64,000 nt of DNA from Curtobacterium flaccumfaciens (GTDB taxonomy: Bacteria > Actinomycetota > Actinomycetes > Actinomycetales > Microbacteriaceae), in the NCBI RefSeq assembly GCF_013359815.1, contig NZ_JABMCF010000035.1:62001-126000 (forward strand). The letters run 5' to 3'. A program made the translations under genes and the position numbers. Each line of letters begins with the position of its first letter. Within the stretch, counting starts at the first letter, position 1. Under the pieces are notes generated by a model. It had not been told where the DNA came from and searched no databases. It saw only the letters and a list, made by a program, of their open reading frames with translations. Of the stretch, positions 36,352 to 45,650 are shown piece after piece.

Positions 36352-36867
36352 ATGTCCCGGTGGTTGATCGCGACGATGACGTCGGTCCTCTTCATCGCGC
36401 TCGTGATCGCCGTCACGGGCTTCGAAGCCCTGCTCGCCGACGTCGAGGTCATCTCGCAGCCCGACGCCACCCCGTACCTCGGGCCCGCGATGGTGGTCGG
36501 TGGCGCGGTGGTGGTCTTCCTCGCGACCGCGGCCGGCGTGCGCGACGGCAACCCCGGGGTCACCGCGCTGGTGGCCGCAGCGACGGTCTACCTGGTCATG
36601 CTCGGCGTCGGAGCCGTGGGCTACGCGCTCGTCCGCTCGGACGCGACGGAGCTCCTCGTCTTCCCCGCGGGCTACGCCCTCGGGCCGTTCGTGGTCGGGT
36701 CCGTCGTGGTGGCGCTCCTGTCGGTGCTCGGTGGGATCACGATGGCTCGCCACCAGGTACGGACCGGCGAAGGCTCGGGCGCGACCGGGACGGCGCGTCT
36801 GGACCAGCCCGACGAGCGCTCCGGGCACGACCGGACGAACGCGGGCGAGGAACCCGCCGGACGGTAG
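36352..36867 (+). CDS. small four-TM membrane protein
   Basis: 171-aa membrane protein of a family I cannot name with confidence. Four hydrophobic segments are clear: LIATMTSVLFIALVIAVTGF, MVVGGAVVVFLATAAGV, VTALVAAATVYLVMLGVGAVGYAL and YALGPFVVGSVVVALLSVLG. The last 40 residues are polar and charged (RTGEGSGATGTARLDQ). No ribosome site is seen ahead of the ATG; a -10-like TACGAT sits seven bases upstream, so it is probably leaderless. It lies between two other membrane-protein genes, all on the plus strand. Confidence 0.75.
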   Translation: MSRWLIATMTSVLFIALVIAVTGFEALLADVEVISQPDATPYLGPAMVVGGAVVVFLATAAGVRDGNPGVTALVAAATVYLVMLGVGAVGYALVRSDATELLVFPAGYALGPFVVGSVVVALLSVLGGITMARHQVRTGEGSGATGTARLDQPDERSGHDRTNAGEEPAGR

Positions 36868-36904
36868 TGTTCGCAGGGCACGACGCACACGCAACGGGGG
36901 AACG

Positions 36905-38137
36905 ATGAGCGACCAGCACGCGCAGGATCCGGACCAGCAGGGCGGCTGGGGTGCCGTCCCGCCGGTGGCCTCGATCCGTGGAACCGACGGAACGTCCGGG
37001 GCAGCGGCCCAGGGGTTCGGTCCGGGTCCCGGCGCAGGAGCCCCCGGATTCCCCGGGATGCCCGGGATGCCCGGGGTGCCCGGGGTGCCCGGACCGGTGC
37101 CGCAGCGTCGTCGCCGGAAGCTCCGCCGCGGTCAGCTCATCGGCATCATCTCGGGCGGCACGGCGGTCGTCCTGCTGCTCGTGGCCGGTGTCGTCGGGTA
37201 CTCGGTCGGTTCCTCCTCGCACTCGGCGGACCGCCCGGTGCGGGCGTTCCTCGACGACCTGACGGCCGGACGCGTGGCCGATGCCCTCGACGACGCGGGC
37301 ATCGAACGCGAGAAGACCGACGTGCTGCTCGGCGAAGCCGCCTACGCGAAGGCATCGGACAAGGTCACGGGCTACCGCGTCGCCGCGACGCGCACGGACG
37401 GCGACACCGCGACGGTCCGCGCGTACCTGCGCCAGGGCGGTCAGGACGTCGCTGCGACCTTCACGCTGGACAAGACCGGGACGGACTGGGGTGTGTTCCC
37501 GATCTGGGAGCTGCAGGCCCCCGAGCTCGGATCGGTCGCCGTCGCCGTGCGTGGGCCGTCCGGTGCGGCGGTCACCGTCGCCGGCCGGAACGTGAAGACC
37601 GCGAAGGACGGCACGGTGAGCCTCCGTGCGCTGCCCGGCACGTACGACGTCGCCTTCGACGGCGGCAAGTGGACCACGGCCCGTGGGGGATCGGCGAGCG
37701 TCAGTGGGTTCGGGCGGTCGACCTCGACCCCGGTGCAGATGACCACGACCCTGACCACCGCCGGGCAGCAGGCCGCCAAGCGGGCGGTGGACGACTGGGT
37801 GGACGGCTGCATCGCCTCCACCGACGCCGCACCCGCCGGTTGCAGTTTCTACGCGTACGGGCAGAACCCCGCGTACACGTACTCGAACCAGAAGTGGACG
37901 CTCGAGACGCGGCCGACGGTCCGGGTCGGCAGCTGGACGACGAACGGCTGGTTGATCACGACGACGGTGCCAGGCCGGGCGAAGTACACGGCCGACATCT
38001 CGGGTGCCGCCGGCACCGGGACGGCCTCTGCGGGGCCGCTCAACGTGAACGCGAGCGGGTACGTCACGGGCTTCTCGAGCGACGGCGCCACGTTCCGTTC
38101 GGCGGTGGGCAACGGGTCGTCCGACACCGGCTCATGA
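36905..38137 (+). CDS. single-pass membrane protein with collagen-like PGM/PGV repeats
   Basis: 410-aa protein of unknown function. The cytoplasmic N-terminus (about 70 residues) is Gly/Pro-rich and contains PGFPGMPGMPGVPGVPG, encoded by nearly identical 9-bp units. After the basic RRRRKLRRG stop there is one transmembrane helix (IGIISGGTAVVLLLVAGVVGY). The outside part has an NTF2/DUF4878-like start (RPVRAFLDDLTAGRVADALDDAG), a carboxypeptidase-regulatory-like stretch (VAVRGPSGAAVTVAG, GTYDVAFDGGKW) and two Cys near 310. GGGGAACG precedes the ATG at 36905. Confidence 0.75.
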   Translation: MSDQHAQDPDQQGGWGAVPPVASIRGTDGTSGAAAQGFGPGPGAGAPGFPGMPGMPGVPGVPGPVPQRRRRKLRRGQLIGIISGGTAVVLLLVAGVVGYSVGSSSHSADRPVRAFLDDLTAGRVADALDDAGIEREKTDVLLGEAAYAKASDKVTGYRVAATRTDGDTATVRAYLRQGGQDVAATFTLDKTGTDWGVFPIWELQAPELGSVAVAVRGPSGAAVTVAGRNVKTAKDGTVSLRALPGTYDVAFDGGKWTTARGGSASVSGFGRSTSTPVQMTTTLTTAGQQAAKRAVDDWVDGCIASTDAAPAGCSFYAYGQNPAYTYSNQKWTLETRPTVRVGSWTTNGWLITTTVPGRAKYTADISGAAGTGTASAGPLNVNASGYVTGFSSDGATFRSAVGNGSSDTGS

Positions 38138-38164
38138 CGGTGTCGGTTCCCGGGGTGACCCGGA

Positions 38165-38193
38165 TTGATTTCGTCCCGTTACGCGGGTAGTCT
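38165..38193 (+). promoter_or_regulatory. str operon (rpsL) promoter
   Basis: TTGATT (38165-38170), a 17-bp spacer and TAGTCT (38188-38193). The leader of about 165 nt that follows can fold as GTCCGGC/GCCGGAC and GGGCGCGCCC hairpins before the TTG start of rpsL. Confidence 0.65.
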
Positions 38194-38365
38194 CTACCGG
38201 GTGTGCGCCCTCGGGCGCGCCCGAAAAGTCCGGCGAGCGGGATCGCCCAGCCGGACCACTCCGTCCCCCACTCGAACACCCGCCGTCCGGCGGTGCTCAG
38301 CGTGGGACGAGGAAGCCGGCGGAACGCGCCGGCCAGAGAGCACGAGCGAAGAACCAGGAGAACAG

Positions 38366-38734
38366 TTGCCTACTATTCAGCAGCTGGTTCGCAAGGGTCG
38401 TACGCCGAAGGTCACCAAGACCAAGGCGCCCGCCCTGAAGGCGAACCCCCAGCAGCGTGGTGTGTGCACCCGCGTCTACACCACCACCCCCAAGAAGCCG
38501 AACTCGGCACTGCGCAAGGTCGCTCGTGTCAAGCTCTCGAACGGCACCGAGGTCACGGCCTACATCCCCGGTGAGGGCCACAACCTCCAGGAGCACTCGA
38601 TGGTGCTCGTCCGCGGCGGTCGTGTGAAGGACCTCCCGGGTGTGCGGTACAAGATCATCCGTGGCGCCCTGGACACCCAGGCAGTCAAGAACCGTAAGCA
38701 GGCTCGTAGCCGCTACGGCGCGAAGAAGGGTTGA
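38366..38734 (+). CDS. rpsL: 30S ribosomal protein S12
   Basis: 122-aa S12, in the decoding centre of the small subunit. It carries [20 protein letters not shown] and [13 protein letters not shown], so the Lys residues equivalent to K43 and K88, where streptomycin resistance arises, are wild type. The start is TTG at 38366, five bases after AGGAG, giving [11 protein letters not shown], the universal S12 N-terminus. First gene of the str operon; rpsG follows after 5 bp. Confidence 0.98.
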   Translation: MPTIQQLVRKGRTPKVTKTKAPALKANPQQRGVCTRVYTTTPKKPNSALRKVARVKLSNGTEVTAYIPGEGHNLQEHSMVLVRGGRVKDLPGVRYKIIRGALDTQAVKNRKQARSRYGAKKG

Positions 38735-38739
38735 GTTAG

Positions 38740-39210
38740 ATGCCTCGCAAGGGTCCCGCCCCCAAGCGTCCCGTCGTCGCCGACCCGGTCTACGGTGCGC
38801 CGATCGTCAGCCAGCTCGTCAACAAGATCCTGCTCGACGGCAAGAAGGGCCTCGCCGAGCGCATCGTCTACGGTGCACTCGAGGGCGTTTCCGCCAAGAA
38901 CCAGCAGGACGCCGTCGTGACGCTGAAGAAGGCGCTCGACAACGTCCGTCCGACCCTCGAGGTCCGTAGCCGCCGTGTCGGTGGCTCGACCTACCAGGTC
39001 CCGGTCGAGGTCAAGCCGCACCGCGCGAACACCCTCGCGCTCCGTTGGCTCACCTCGTACGCCAAGGCCCGTCGCGAGAAGACGATGACCGAGCGTCTCA
39101 TGAACGAGATCCTCGACGCGTCGAACGGTCTCGGTGCCGCGGTCAAGCGCCGCGAGGACACGCACAAGATGGCCGAGTCGAACAAGGCCTTCGCCCACTA
39201 CCGCTGGTAG
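38740..39210 (+). CDS. rpsG: 30S ribosomal protein S7
   Basis: 156-aa S7, the primary 16S 3'-domain binder. It opens [19 protein letters not shown] and keeps the family helix [19 protein letters not shown] and the C-terminal [21 protein letters not shown], the normal bacterial length. In other bacteria S7 represses its own operon. A GC hairpin, CCGGCACC/GGTGCCGG (39213-39233), sits directly after its stop and could attenuate fusA. Confidence 0.98.
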   Translation: MPRKGPAPKRPVVADPVYGAPIVSQLVNKILLDGKKGLAERIVYGALEGVSAKNQQDAVVTLKKALDNVRPTLEVRSRRVGGSTYQVPVEVKPHRANTLALRWLTSYAKARREKTMTERLMNEILDASNGLGAAVKRREDTHKMAESNKAFAHYRW

Positions 39211-39297
39211 TCCCGGCACCGTCCGGGTGCCGGTGGTCAAGAACCCCGGCGCCCGGACGGCCGCCAACCTCTCCTACAACTCTTCCGGAGGAACCCT

Positions 39298-41415
39298 GTG
39301 GCACAGGACGTGCTCACCGACCTGAACAAGGTCCGCAACATCGGCATCATGGCGCACATCGATGCCGGCAAGACCACGACGACCGAGCGCATCCTGTTCT
39401 ACACGGGCATCACGCACAAGATCGGTGAGGTCCACGACGGCGCTGCCACGATGGACTGGATGGCGCAGGAGCAGGAGCGCGGCATCACGATCACGTCGGC
39501 CGCGACGACCTGCTTCTGGGACAACAACCAGATCAACATCATCGACACCCCCGGTCACGTGGACTTCACGGTCGAGGTGGAGCGCTCGCTCCGCGTCCTC
39601 GACGGTGCGGTCGCCGTCTTCGACGGCAAGGAGGGCGTCGAGCCCCAGTCCGAGACCGTCTGGCGTCAGGCCGACAAGTACGACGTCCCGCGCATCTGCT
39701 TCGTCAACAAGATGGACAAGCTGGGCGCCGACTTCTACTACACCGTCGACACCATCGTGAACCGCCTCGGTGCGGAGCCGCTCGTGCTCCAGCTGCCGAT
39801 CGGTTCCGAGAGCTCGTTCGAAGGCGTCGTCGACCTCGTCCAGATGCGTGCACTCACCTGGCGCGGCGACGCCAAGGGTGACGTCGCGATGGGCGCGAAG
39901 TACGAGATCGAAGAGATCCCGGCCGACCTGCAGGACCGTGCCGCCGAGTACCGCGAGAAGCTCATCGAGCGCGTGGCCGAGGCGGACGACGTCCTCATGG
40001 AGCGCTACCTCGAGGGCGACACCGACTTCTCGGTCGCCGAGATCAAGGCAGCCATCCGTGCCCTCACGGTGAGCAGCACGCTCTACCCGGTCCTCTGCGG
40101 TTCCGCGTTCAAGAACCGTGGTGTCCAGCCGATGCTCGACGCCGTCATCGACTACCTCCCGTCCCCGCTCGACGTGCCGCCGATGATCGGCCACGACGTC
40201 AAGGACGAGGAGAAGGAGATCATCCGCAAGCCCGACGCGTCGGAGCCGTTCTCGGCCCTCGCGTTCAAGGTCGCGGTGCACCCGTTCTTCGGTCGTCTGA
40301 CCTACGTGCGCGTCTACTCCGGCTCGATCGAGTCCGGTGCCCAGGTCATCAACTCGACCAAGGGCAAGAAGGAGCGCATCGGCAAGATCTTCCAGATGCA
40401 CTCCAACAAGGAGAACCCGGTCGCCAACGTGACCGCTGGCCACATCTACGCGGTCATCGGCCTCAAGGACACCACCACCGGTGACACCCTGTGCGACCCG
40501 ACCAACCAGGTCGTCCTCGAGTCGATGACGTTCCCGGAGCCGGTCATCGAGGTCGCCATCGAGCCGAACACGAAGGCCGACCAGGAGAAGCTCTCCACGG
40601 CCATCCAGAAGCTCGCCGAAGAGGACCCGACGTTCCGCGTCGAGCTCAACGCCGAGACCGGTCAGACGACGATCAAGGGCATGGGCGAGCTCCACCTCGA
40701 CATCCTCGTCGACCGCATGAAGCGTGAGTTCCACGTCGAGGCGAGCGTCGGCAAGCCCCAGGTGGCCTACCGCGAGACGCTCACCAAGATCGTCGAGCGC
40801 TACGACTACACCCACAAGAAGCAGACCGGTGGTTCCGGCCAGTTCGCGAAGGTGCAGATCGCGCTCGAGCCGATGGAGGTCACGAGCGAGAAGGTCTACG
40901 AGTTCGTCAACGCGACCTCCGGTGGCCGTGTCCCGCGCGAGTACATCCCGTCGGTCGACGCCGGTATCCAGGACGCCATGCAGGTCGGCATCCTCGCGGG
41001 CTACCCGACGGTCGGCGTGAAGGCCATCCTCAAGGACGGCGCGGCGCACGACGTCGACTCGTCCGAGATGGCGTTCAAGATCGCCGGCTCGATCGCCTAC
41101 AAGGAAGCGGCTCGCAAGGCCGGTCCGGCGATCCTCGAGCCGATCATGGCCGTCGAGGTCCGTACTCCTGAGGAGTACATGGGCGACGTCATCGGTGACC
41201 TGAACTCCCGTCGTGGCCAGATCGCCTCGATGGAGGACGCCTCGGGCGTCAAGGTGGTCCGCGCGAGCGTGCCGCTGTCCGAGATGTTCGGCTACGTCGG
41301 CGACCTGCGGTCGAAGACCTCTGGTCGTGCGGTCTACTCGATGACCTTCGAGACCTACAGCCAGGTCCCGGCCAAGGTCGCCGAGGAGATCATCGCGAAG
41401 AACGCGGGGGAGTAG
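39298..41415 (+). CDS. fusA: elongation factor G
   Basis: 705-aa translocation GTPase. G1 is [13 protein letters not shown] (about residues 19-31), G2 [12 protein letters not shown]3 DTPGHVDFT and G4 NKMD, followed by the EF-G domains II-V with GGSGQFAKV (domain IV) and [14 protein letters not shown] (domain V). GTG at 39298 is the start ([17 protein letters not shown]) with GGAGGAA just upstream. It lies between rpsG and tuf in the standard str order, 87 bp after rpsG. Confidence 0.98.
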   Translation: MAQDVLTDLNKVRNIGIMAHIDAGKTTTTERILFYTGITHKIGEVHDGAATMDWMAQEQERGITITSAATTCFWDNNQINIIDTPGHVDFTVEVERSLRVLDGAVAVFDGKEGVEPQSETVWRQADKYDVPRICFVNKMDKLGADFYYTVDTIVNRLGAEPLVLQLPIGSESSFEGVVDLVQMRALTWRGDAKGDVAMGAKYEIEEIPADLQDRAAEYREKLIERVAEADDVLMERYLEGDTDFSVAEIKAAIRALTVSSTLYPVLCGSAFKNRGVQPMLDAVIDYLPSPLDVPPMIGHDVKDEEKEIIRKPDASEPFSALAFKVAVHPFFGRLTYVRVYSGSIESGAQVINSTKGKKERIGKIFQMHSNKENPVANVTAGHIYAVIGLKDTTTGDTLCDPTNQVVLESMTFPEPVIEVAIEPNTKADQEKLSTAIQKLAEEDPTFRVELNAETGQTTIKGMGELHLDILVDRMKREFHVEASVGKPQVAYRETLTKIVERYDYTHKKQTGGSGQFAKVQIALEPMEVTSEKVYEFVNATSGGRVPREYIPSVDAGIQDAMQVGILAGYPTVGVKAILKDGAAHDVDSSEMAFKIAGSIAYKEAARKAGPAILEPIMAVEVRTPEEYMGDVIGDLNSRRGQIASMEDASGVKVVRASVPLSEMFGYVGDLRSKTSGRAVYSMTFETYSQVPAKVAEEIIAKNAGE

Positions 41416-41562
41416 CGCTCAGCGCTTCTCCACAGGCGGGGGCGCCCGGCGACGGGCCCCTCGCCACCAAGTAAAGTACAGACACACACCGCGCACCAAC
41501 GGTCCCGAGCCCATCCAGGGCCGGCCGGGGGTGACGCTTCCGAGTCCTGAGGAGGACCCACA

Positions 41563-42750
41563 GTGGCCAAGGCCAAGTTCGAGCGCACCAAGCCGCACGT
41601 CAACATCGGAACCATCGGTCACGTCGACCACGGCAAGACCACGCTCACGGCGGCGATCACCAAGGTTCTGCACGACCAGTACCCGGACCTCAACGAGGCC
41701 CGCGACTTCGCGCAGATCGACAACGCTCCCGAGGAGCGCCAGCGCGGCATCACGATCAACATCTCGCACGTCGAGTACCAGACCGAGAAGCGTCACTACG
41801 CGCACGTCGACGCCCCCGGTCACGCCGACTACGTGAAGAACATGATCACGGGTGCGGCACAGATGGACGGCGCGATCCTCGTGGTCGCCGCTACCGACGG
41901 CCCGATGCCCCAGACGCGTGAGCACGTCCTGCTCGCCCGCCAGGTCGGCGTCCCCTACATCGTCGTCGCACTGAACAAGTCCGACATGGTGGACGACGAG
42001 GAGATCCTGGAGCTCGTCGAGCTCGAGGTCCGCGAGCTCCTCGGCTCGCAGCAGTTCGACGAGGACGCCCCCGTCGTGCAGGTCTCGGCGCTCAAGGCGC
42101 TCGAGGGCGACGAGAAGTGGGTCAAGTCGGTCCAGGACCTCATGGCCCAGGTCGACGAGCACGTGCCGGACCCGGTGCGCGCCACCGACCAGCCGTTCCT
42201 GATGCCGATCGAGGACGTCTTCACGATCACCGGTCGTGGCACGGTCGTCACCGGTCGCGTCGAGCGTGGCACGCTCAACCTGAACGCCGAGGTCGAGATC
42301 GTCGGCATCCGCGCGACGCAGAAGACCACGGTCACGGGCATCGAGATGTTCCGCAAGCTGCTCGACCAGGCGGTCGCCGGTGACAACACCGGTCTGCTCA
42401 TCCGTGGCCTCAAGCGCGAGGACGTGGAGCGCGGCCAGGTCGTCGTGAAGCCGGGTTCGGTCACGCCGCACACCGAGTTCCAGGCGAACGCGTACATCCT
42501 GACCAAGGACGAGGGTGGGCGTCACAACCCGTTCTACGCGAACTACCGCCCGCAGTTCTACTTCCGCACCACGGACGTCACCGGCGTCATCACGCTGCCC
42601 GAGGGCACCGAGATGGTCATGCCCGGTGACACCGTCGCCATGACGGTCGAGCTGATCCAGCCGATCGCCATGGAAGAGGGCCTCCGTTTCGCCATCCGTG
42701 AGGGTGGTCGTACGGTCGGTGCCGGTACGGTCGAGAAGATCATCAAGTAA
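41563..42750 (+). CDS. tuf: elongation factor Tu
   Basis: 395-aa GTPase that carries aminoacyl-tRNA to the ribosome. G1 is [10 protein letters not shown]2 [13 protein letters not shown]3 DAPGHADY, G4 NKSDMVD; domains II and III are complete up to [15 protein letters not shown]. The start is GTG at 41563 after GGAGGACC. The 147-bp gap from fusA contains TAAAGT (41472-41477), so an internal promoter for extra tuf transcription is likely, although its -35 is weak. A strong UUCG-capped terminator follows. Confidence 0.98.
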   Translation: MAKAKFERTKPHVNIGTIGHVDHGKTTLTAAITKVLHDQYPDLNEARDFAQIDNAPEERQRGITINISHVEYQTEKRHYAHVDAPGHADYVKNMITGAAQMDGAILVVAATDGPMPQTREHVLLARQVGVPYIVVALNKSDMVDDEEILELVELEVRELLGSQQFDEDAPVVQVSALKALEGDEKWVKSVQDLMAQVDEHVPDPVRATDQPFLMPIEDVFTITGRGTVVTGRVERGTLNLNAEVEIVGIRATQKTTVTGIEMFRKLLDQAVAGDNTGLLIRGLKREDVERGQVVVKPGSVTPHTEFQANAYILTKDEGGRHNPFYANYRPQFYFRTTDVTGVITLPEGTEMVMPGDTVAMTVELIQPIAMEEGLRFAIREGGRTVGAGTVEKIIK

Positions 42751-42768
42751 CTCCGGTTCCTTGCGACA

Positions 42769-42798
42769 GCGGGGTCGGGCCTTCGGGCCCGGCCCCGC
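42769..42798 (+). terminator. str operon terminator
   Basis: GCGGGGTCGGGCC (42769-42781), TTCG tetraloop, GGCCCGGCCCCGC (42786-42798): 13 bp with one G-T wobble, 18 bp after tuf. A C(UUCG)G loop is especially stable. Confidence 0.92.
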
Positions 42799-42837
42799 TT
42801 CGTCGTGTGCGGCCACTGACGGGCCGTACAGGGCGCC

Positions 42838-42880
42838 GGACAGGAGGCCCGGGGCGGCGCCCGACACGGGCCTCCTGTCC
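42838..42880. repeat. palindromic intergenic repeat, complete copy 3
   Basis: Left arm GGACAGGAGGCCCGGGGC (42838-42855) and right arm GACACGGGCCTCCTGTCC (42863-42880) pair at 16 of 18 positions around a 7-nt loop. The G-to-A change at arm position 5 is matched by a compensating change in the other arm, which keeps the stem. Confidence 0.75.
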
Positions 42881-42923
42881 GCCCCGTGACCCGTCACAGG
42901 CGTCACGGAGTTGGCTCGACCGC

Positions 42924-43901
42924 GTGACCCGCCTCCGAAGATCCGCGACCTCCGGTCGCGGCTACCACCGCGTCCGTTCCGGACGCGGTTTCTCGTTCCG
43001 CGACCCCGACGGCAACACCGTGACCGATCCGGACGAGCGCCGTCGACTCGAGGAGTTCGTGATCCCGCCGGCGTGGGACGACGTCTGGATCTCCCCGTAC
43101 GCGAACGGCCACATCCTGGCCACGGGTACGGACGGTGCGGGGCGCCGCCAGTACATGTACCACCCGTCCTGGCGTGAACGGATGGACCGGATCAAGTACG
43201 ACCGTGCGCTTGCACTGGCGGAGTCCCTGCCGGTCGCCCGCCGCGGTGTCACGCAGGACCTCCGTCGCCCCGAGCCGGACCGCCGCCGTGCGCTGGCCGC
43301 AGCGTTCCGCATGCTCGACCAGGGGTCCCTCCGGGTCGGGTCCGAGCGGTACGCCACGGAGCACGGCAGTCGGGGGCTGTCCACGCTGCTCTGCGCGCAC
43401 GCCCACGTGTCGGGCGACGACATCGAGCTCGACTTCCCCGGCAAGAGCGGGCAGGAGTGGTCGTCGTCGATCCACGACCACGACCTGGCGCGGGTCATCG
43501 CCGGCATGAAGCGTCGCGGGCCCAACGCGCGGTTGCTCTCGTTCCGCGAGCGTCGCGGTGCGGAGTGGGAGCCGCTCTCCGCCGAGGACATCAACGCGTA
43601 CGTGAAGGAACGCGCGGGCGACGAATTCACCGCGAAGGACTTCCGGACGCTGCACGGCACGGTCGCGGCCGCGGTCGACCTGGCGAAGACCGGACCGCAG
43701 TCGTCCCAGGCCAAGCGGAAGAAGGCCGTCTCGCACGCCGTGAAGGCCGCCAGCGACGAGCTCGGCAACACCCCGACGGTGTGCCGACAGAGCTACATCG
43801 ACCCCCGGTTGCTTGACGCGTACGACCACGGCGAGACCATCGATCAGAACCGCCTGGCGTCCGCCGAGGCCGAGGTCCGGGCGCTGCTCTACCGACAATG
43901 A
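42924..43901 (+). CDS. DNA topoisomerase IB (eukaryal/poxvirus-like)
   Basis: 325-aa type IB topoisomerase that relaxes supercoils through a 3'-phosphotyrosine. It begins with the N-terminal domain GRGFSFRDPDGNTVTD and VIPPAWDDVWISPYANGHI, continues with the catalytic fold (LRVGSERYATEHGSRGLSTL with the active Arg, then KDFRTLHGTVAAA) and has the catalytic Tyr in VCRQSYIDPRLL near residue 286. GTG at 42924 was chosen; the ribosome site (GGAG, 13 bases away) is poor. It sits between the tuf terminator and a DarT-like gene and is probably its own unit. Confidence 0.93.
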   Translation: MTRLRRSATSGRGYHRVRSGRGFSFRDPDGNTVTDPDERRRLEEFVIPPAWDDVWISPYANGHILATGTDGAGRRQYMYHPSWRERMDRIKYDRALALAESLPVARRGVTQDLRRPEPDRRRALAAAFRMLDQGSLRVGSERYATEHGSRGLSTLLCAHAHVSGDDIELDFPGKSGQEWSSSIHDHDLARVIAGMKRRGPNARLLSFRERRGAEWEPLSAEDINAYVKERAGDEFTAKDFRTLHGTVAAAVDLAKTGPQSSQAKRKKAVSHAVKAASDELGNTPTVCRQSYIDPRLLDAYDHGETIDQNRLASAEAEVRALLYRQ

Positions 43902-43981
43902 CCCGGGGGCCGTCCGGATGACGTAGCGTTGGTCGACGTGCCGGACCACCCCCACACGGCACGGAAGGACCCACAACAGTC

Positions 43982-44809
43982 GTGACCGACGAGTGCATCC
44001 ACGGATTCCCCACCGAGCTCTGCGACATCTGCGCACCCCGGCAGCGCGAGGCGTCGGAGATCCCAGCCACCCCGGCACCCCGCCGGACCCGCATCACCAC
44101 CAACCTGCGCGTCGACCCGCCGGCCTCCGGGCCCGGGACGTCGCTCCGGTCGCCGACGTCGCTCCGTTCGTCGTCCGCCGACCTGCCCGAAGCACGTGAG
44201 TTCGCAGCGCTCCGCGCCCACCACGTCACCCACATCGACAACCTCGACGGCATCGTCGGTGCCGGCGCCATCCTGGCGTCCGACCAGGCCGAACCGGTCG
44301 TGGACGTCAGTTCCGCCGACACCCGCGCCGCCCGCGCCGAGGCCGAGGCGCCCGACGGCTCCTCGATCGCCGGCCACGTGCCGTTCACGCTGTCGCCCGA
44401 CGCCACCCGCTGGGACGAGCTCCGCACGGGCGCCGAGGGAGAGCGCTGGTCGGACGCCGCCCGCCGAACCCGCGCCATCGACTACGTCGTGCTCGTCGTG
44501 CCGGTCTCCGCGTTCGGAGCCTCGGTGATCGTCGCCGACCAGGACGCCGACGCCGACGACGTCCGGTTCGCCGTCGGTCCCGACGCCGGCACGAACCTGA
44601 TCCGTCGCACCGACTTCACCGACCCGGAGATGCACGGCCTCGAGCTGCTCGCCGGACCGAGCGTGCCGTTCACGTCGGTCGCGGTCATCGGCGTGCCGAA
44701 CGACAAGGCCCGGCAGACCGTCCGCGCCGTGCTCGCCGACCACGGTGGACACGCTCCACGAGTGGCCGTGTTCCCGCCGTGGTTCGTGCCCCCGGTGACC
44801 GCCGAGTGA
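43982..44809 (+). CDS. DarT-like (DUF4433) ADP-ribosyltransferase-domain protein with zinc-knuckle N-terminus
   Basis: 275-aa protein. Residues 1-20 hold a CIHGFPTELCDIC cluster, likely a zinc knuckle. An Arg/Ser/Pro linker leads to a DarT-type domain (about 85-275): HVTHIDNLDGIVGAGAI, an Arg-containing helix RAARAEAEAPDG, SIAGHVPFTLSPDATRWDELR and IDYVVLVVPVSAFG. DarT toxins attach ADP-ribose to thymidine in single-stranded DNA and are paired with the macrodomain antitoxin DarG. No DarG gene is adjacent, and the protein is longer than DarT, so it may be a non-toxic relative. The GTG at 43982 is the start. Confidence 0.75.
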   Translation: MTDECIHGFPTELCDICAPRQREASEIPATPAPRRTRITTNLRVDPPASGPGTSLRSPTSLRSSSADLPEAREFAALRAHHVTHIDNLDGIVGAGAILASDQAEPVVDVSSADTRAARAEAEAPDGSSIAGHVPFTLSPDATRWDELRTGAEGERWSDAARRTRAIDYVVLVVPVSAFGASVIVADQDADADDVRFAVGPDAGTNLIRRTDFTDPEMHGLELLAGPSVPFTSVAVIGVPNDKARQTVRAVLADHGGHAPRVAVFPPWFVPPVTAE

Positions 44810-44827
44810 CGGTCTCCTGACCCGCGT

Positions 44828-44864
44828 CGACGCACCCTCCGGACCCCGTCCGGAGGGTGCGTCG
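44828..44864 (+). terminator. intrinsic terminator after the DarT-like gene
   Basis: A perfect 17-bp stem, CGACGCACCCTCCGGAC (44828-44844) with GTCCGGAGGGTGCGTCG (44848-44864), and loop CCC. It lies 18 bp beyond the stop. Confidence 0.92.
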
Positions 44865-44880
44865 CGTTGCGGGGCCGAGC

Positions 44881-44898
44881 CGGGCCTCCAGGCCGTCC
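44881..44898. repeat. degenerate half copy of palindromic repeat
   Basis: CGGGCCTCCAGGCCGTCC resembles the right arm of the 42-bp repeat with an altered centre. It sits between the terminator and the S10 promoter. Confidence 0.4.
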
Positions 44899-44962
44899 GA
44901 TCCGCGTGGATCCGGGCAAGCGAGCCAGCGGGACACGCCCGGCAATTCGCGACACGCCCGGG

Positions 44963-44991
44963 TTGCACGTGGGCCAGGGCTATGCGAGACT
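44963..44991 (+). promoter_or_regulatory. S10 operon promoter candidate
   Basis: TTGCAC (44963-44968), a 17-bp spacer and GAGACT (44986-44991). The -10 is weak; TATGCG (44981-44986) is AT-richer but only 12 bp from the -35. Confidence 0.45.
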
Positions 44992-45329
44992 TGTCCGGTT
45001 CCGAATTCCCCGTGGGTGTACGCCCACAGGATCACTGCTCTGGCAGTGCACAACCCCCTTGTTCAGCAGGGCTGGGTTGGGCCGCAGGCAGCAGAACACG
45101 ACTCCCCGGAGGCGACGGACGCGGTGTACCACTGCTGCGCCCGGAGCGCGAGGCAGTCGATTGCCCACGCTGGACGGCCACGGTCGCCCGCGAGATTGAC
45201 AGGTGAACAGCGGTCATCCCCAGTGGATGCGGCCGGTTGGTTCAGGAAAACAGCACGGTCCGCAGGAATGCGGAACCGAGCGGCGTCAGGCGGCCAGAGG
45301 GTGCGCGGCGCAGAGAGGACAAGAGACAC

Positions 45330-45638
45330 ATGGCGGGACAGAAGATCCGCATCCGGCTCAAGTCGTATGACCACGAGGTCATCGACACGTCGGCCCGGAA
45401 GATCGTCGACACGGTGACCCGTGCCGGTGCAACCGTGGTCGGCCCGGTGCCGCTCCCCACCGAGAAGAACGTGATCGCAGTGATCCGTTCCCCTCACAAG
45501 TACAAGGACTCGCGCGAGCACTTCGAGAAGCGCACGCACAAGCGGGTCATCGACATCGTCGACCCGACGCCGAAGGCCGTGGACTCGCTCATGCGACTCG
45601 ACCTGCCGGCCGACGTCAACATCGAGATCAAGCTGTAA
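45330..45638 (+). CDS. rpsJ: 30S ribosomal protein S10
   Basis: 102-aa S10, which also serves as transcription factor NusE. It begins [18 protein letters not shown] and keeps [32 protein letters not shown] in the usual arrangement. The ATG at 45330 is preceded by GAGAGG and AAGAGA. First gene of the S10 operon, 12 bp before rplC. The long leader upstream suggests autogenous control. Confidence 0.98.
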   Translation: MAGQKIRIRLKSYDHEVIDTSARKIVDTVTRAGATVVGPVPLPTEKNVIAVIRSPHKYKDSREHFEKRTHKRVIDIVDPTPKAVDSLMRLDLPADVNIEIKL

Positions 45639-45650
45639 GGGGGCTGACCA

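Larger units (their letters stand above)
44865..45329 (+). other. 465-bp gap: S10 operon promoter and structured leader
   Basis: No gene is seen. After a half repeat at 44881 and the promoter at 44963, a leader of about 330 nt precedes rpsJ. It contains the hairpins GTGGG/CCCAC (45012-45027) and CACTGC-TCTG-GCAGTG (45033-45048) and the AT-richer stretch 44981-45060. A consensus TTGACA (45196-45201) has no matching -10. A ribosomal-protein-responsive leader is plausible. Confidence 0.5.

Noticed and set aside
43982..44809. Calling a complete DarTG toxin-antitoxin system
   Set aside because: No macrodomain antitoxin gene is present on either side.
45196..45201. Consensus TTGACA within the S10 leader as a second promoter
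   Set aside because: No -10-like hexamer occurs 15-19 bp downstream.
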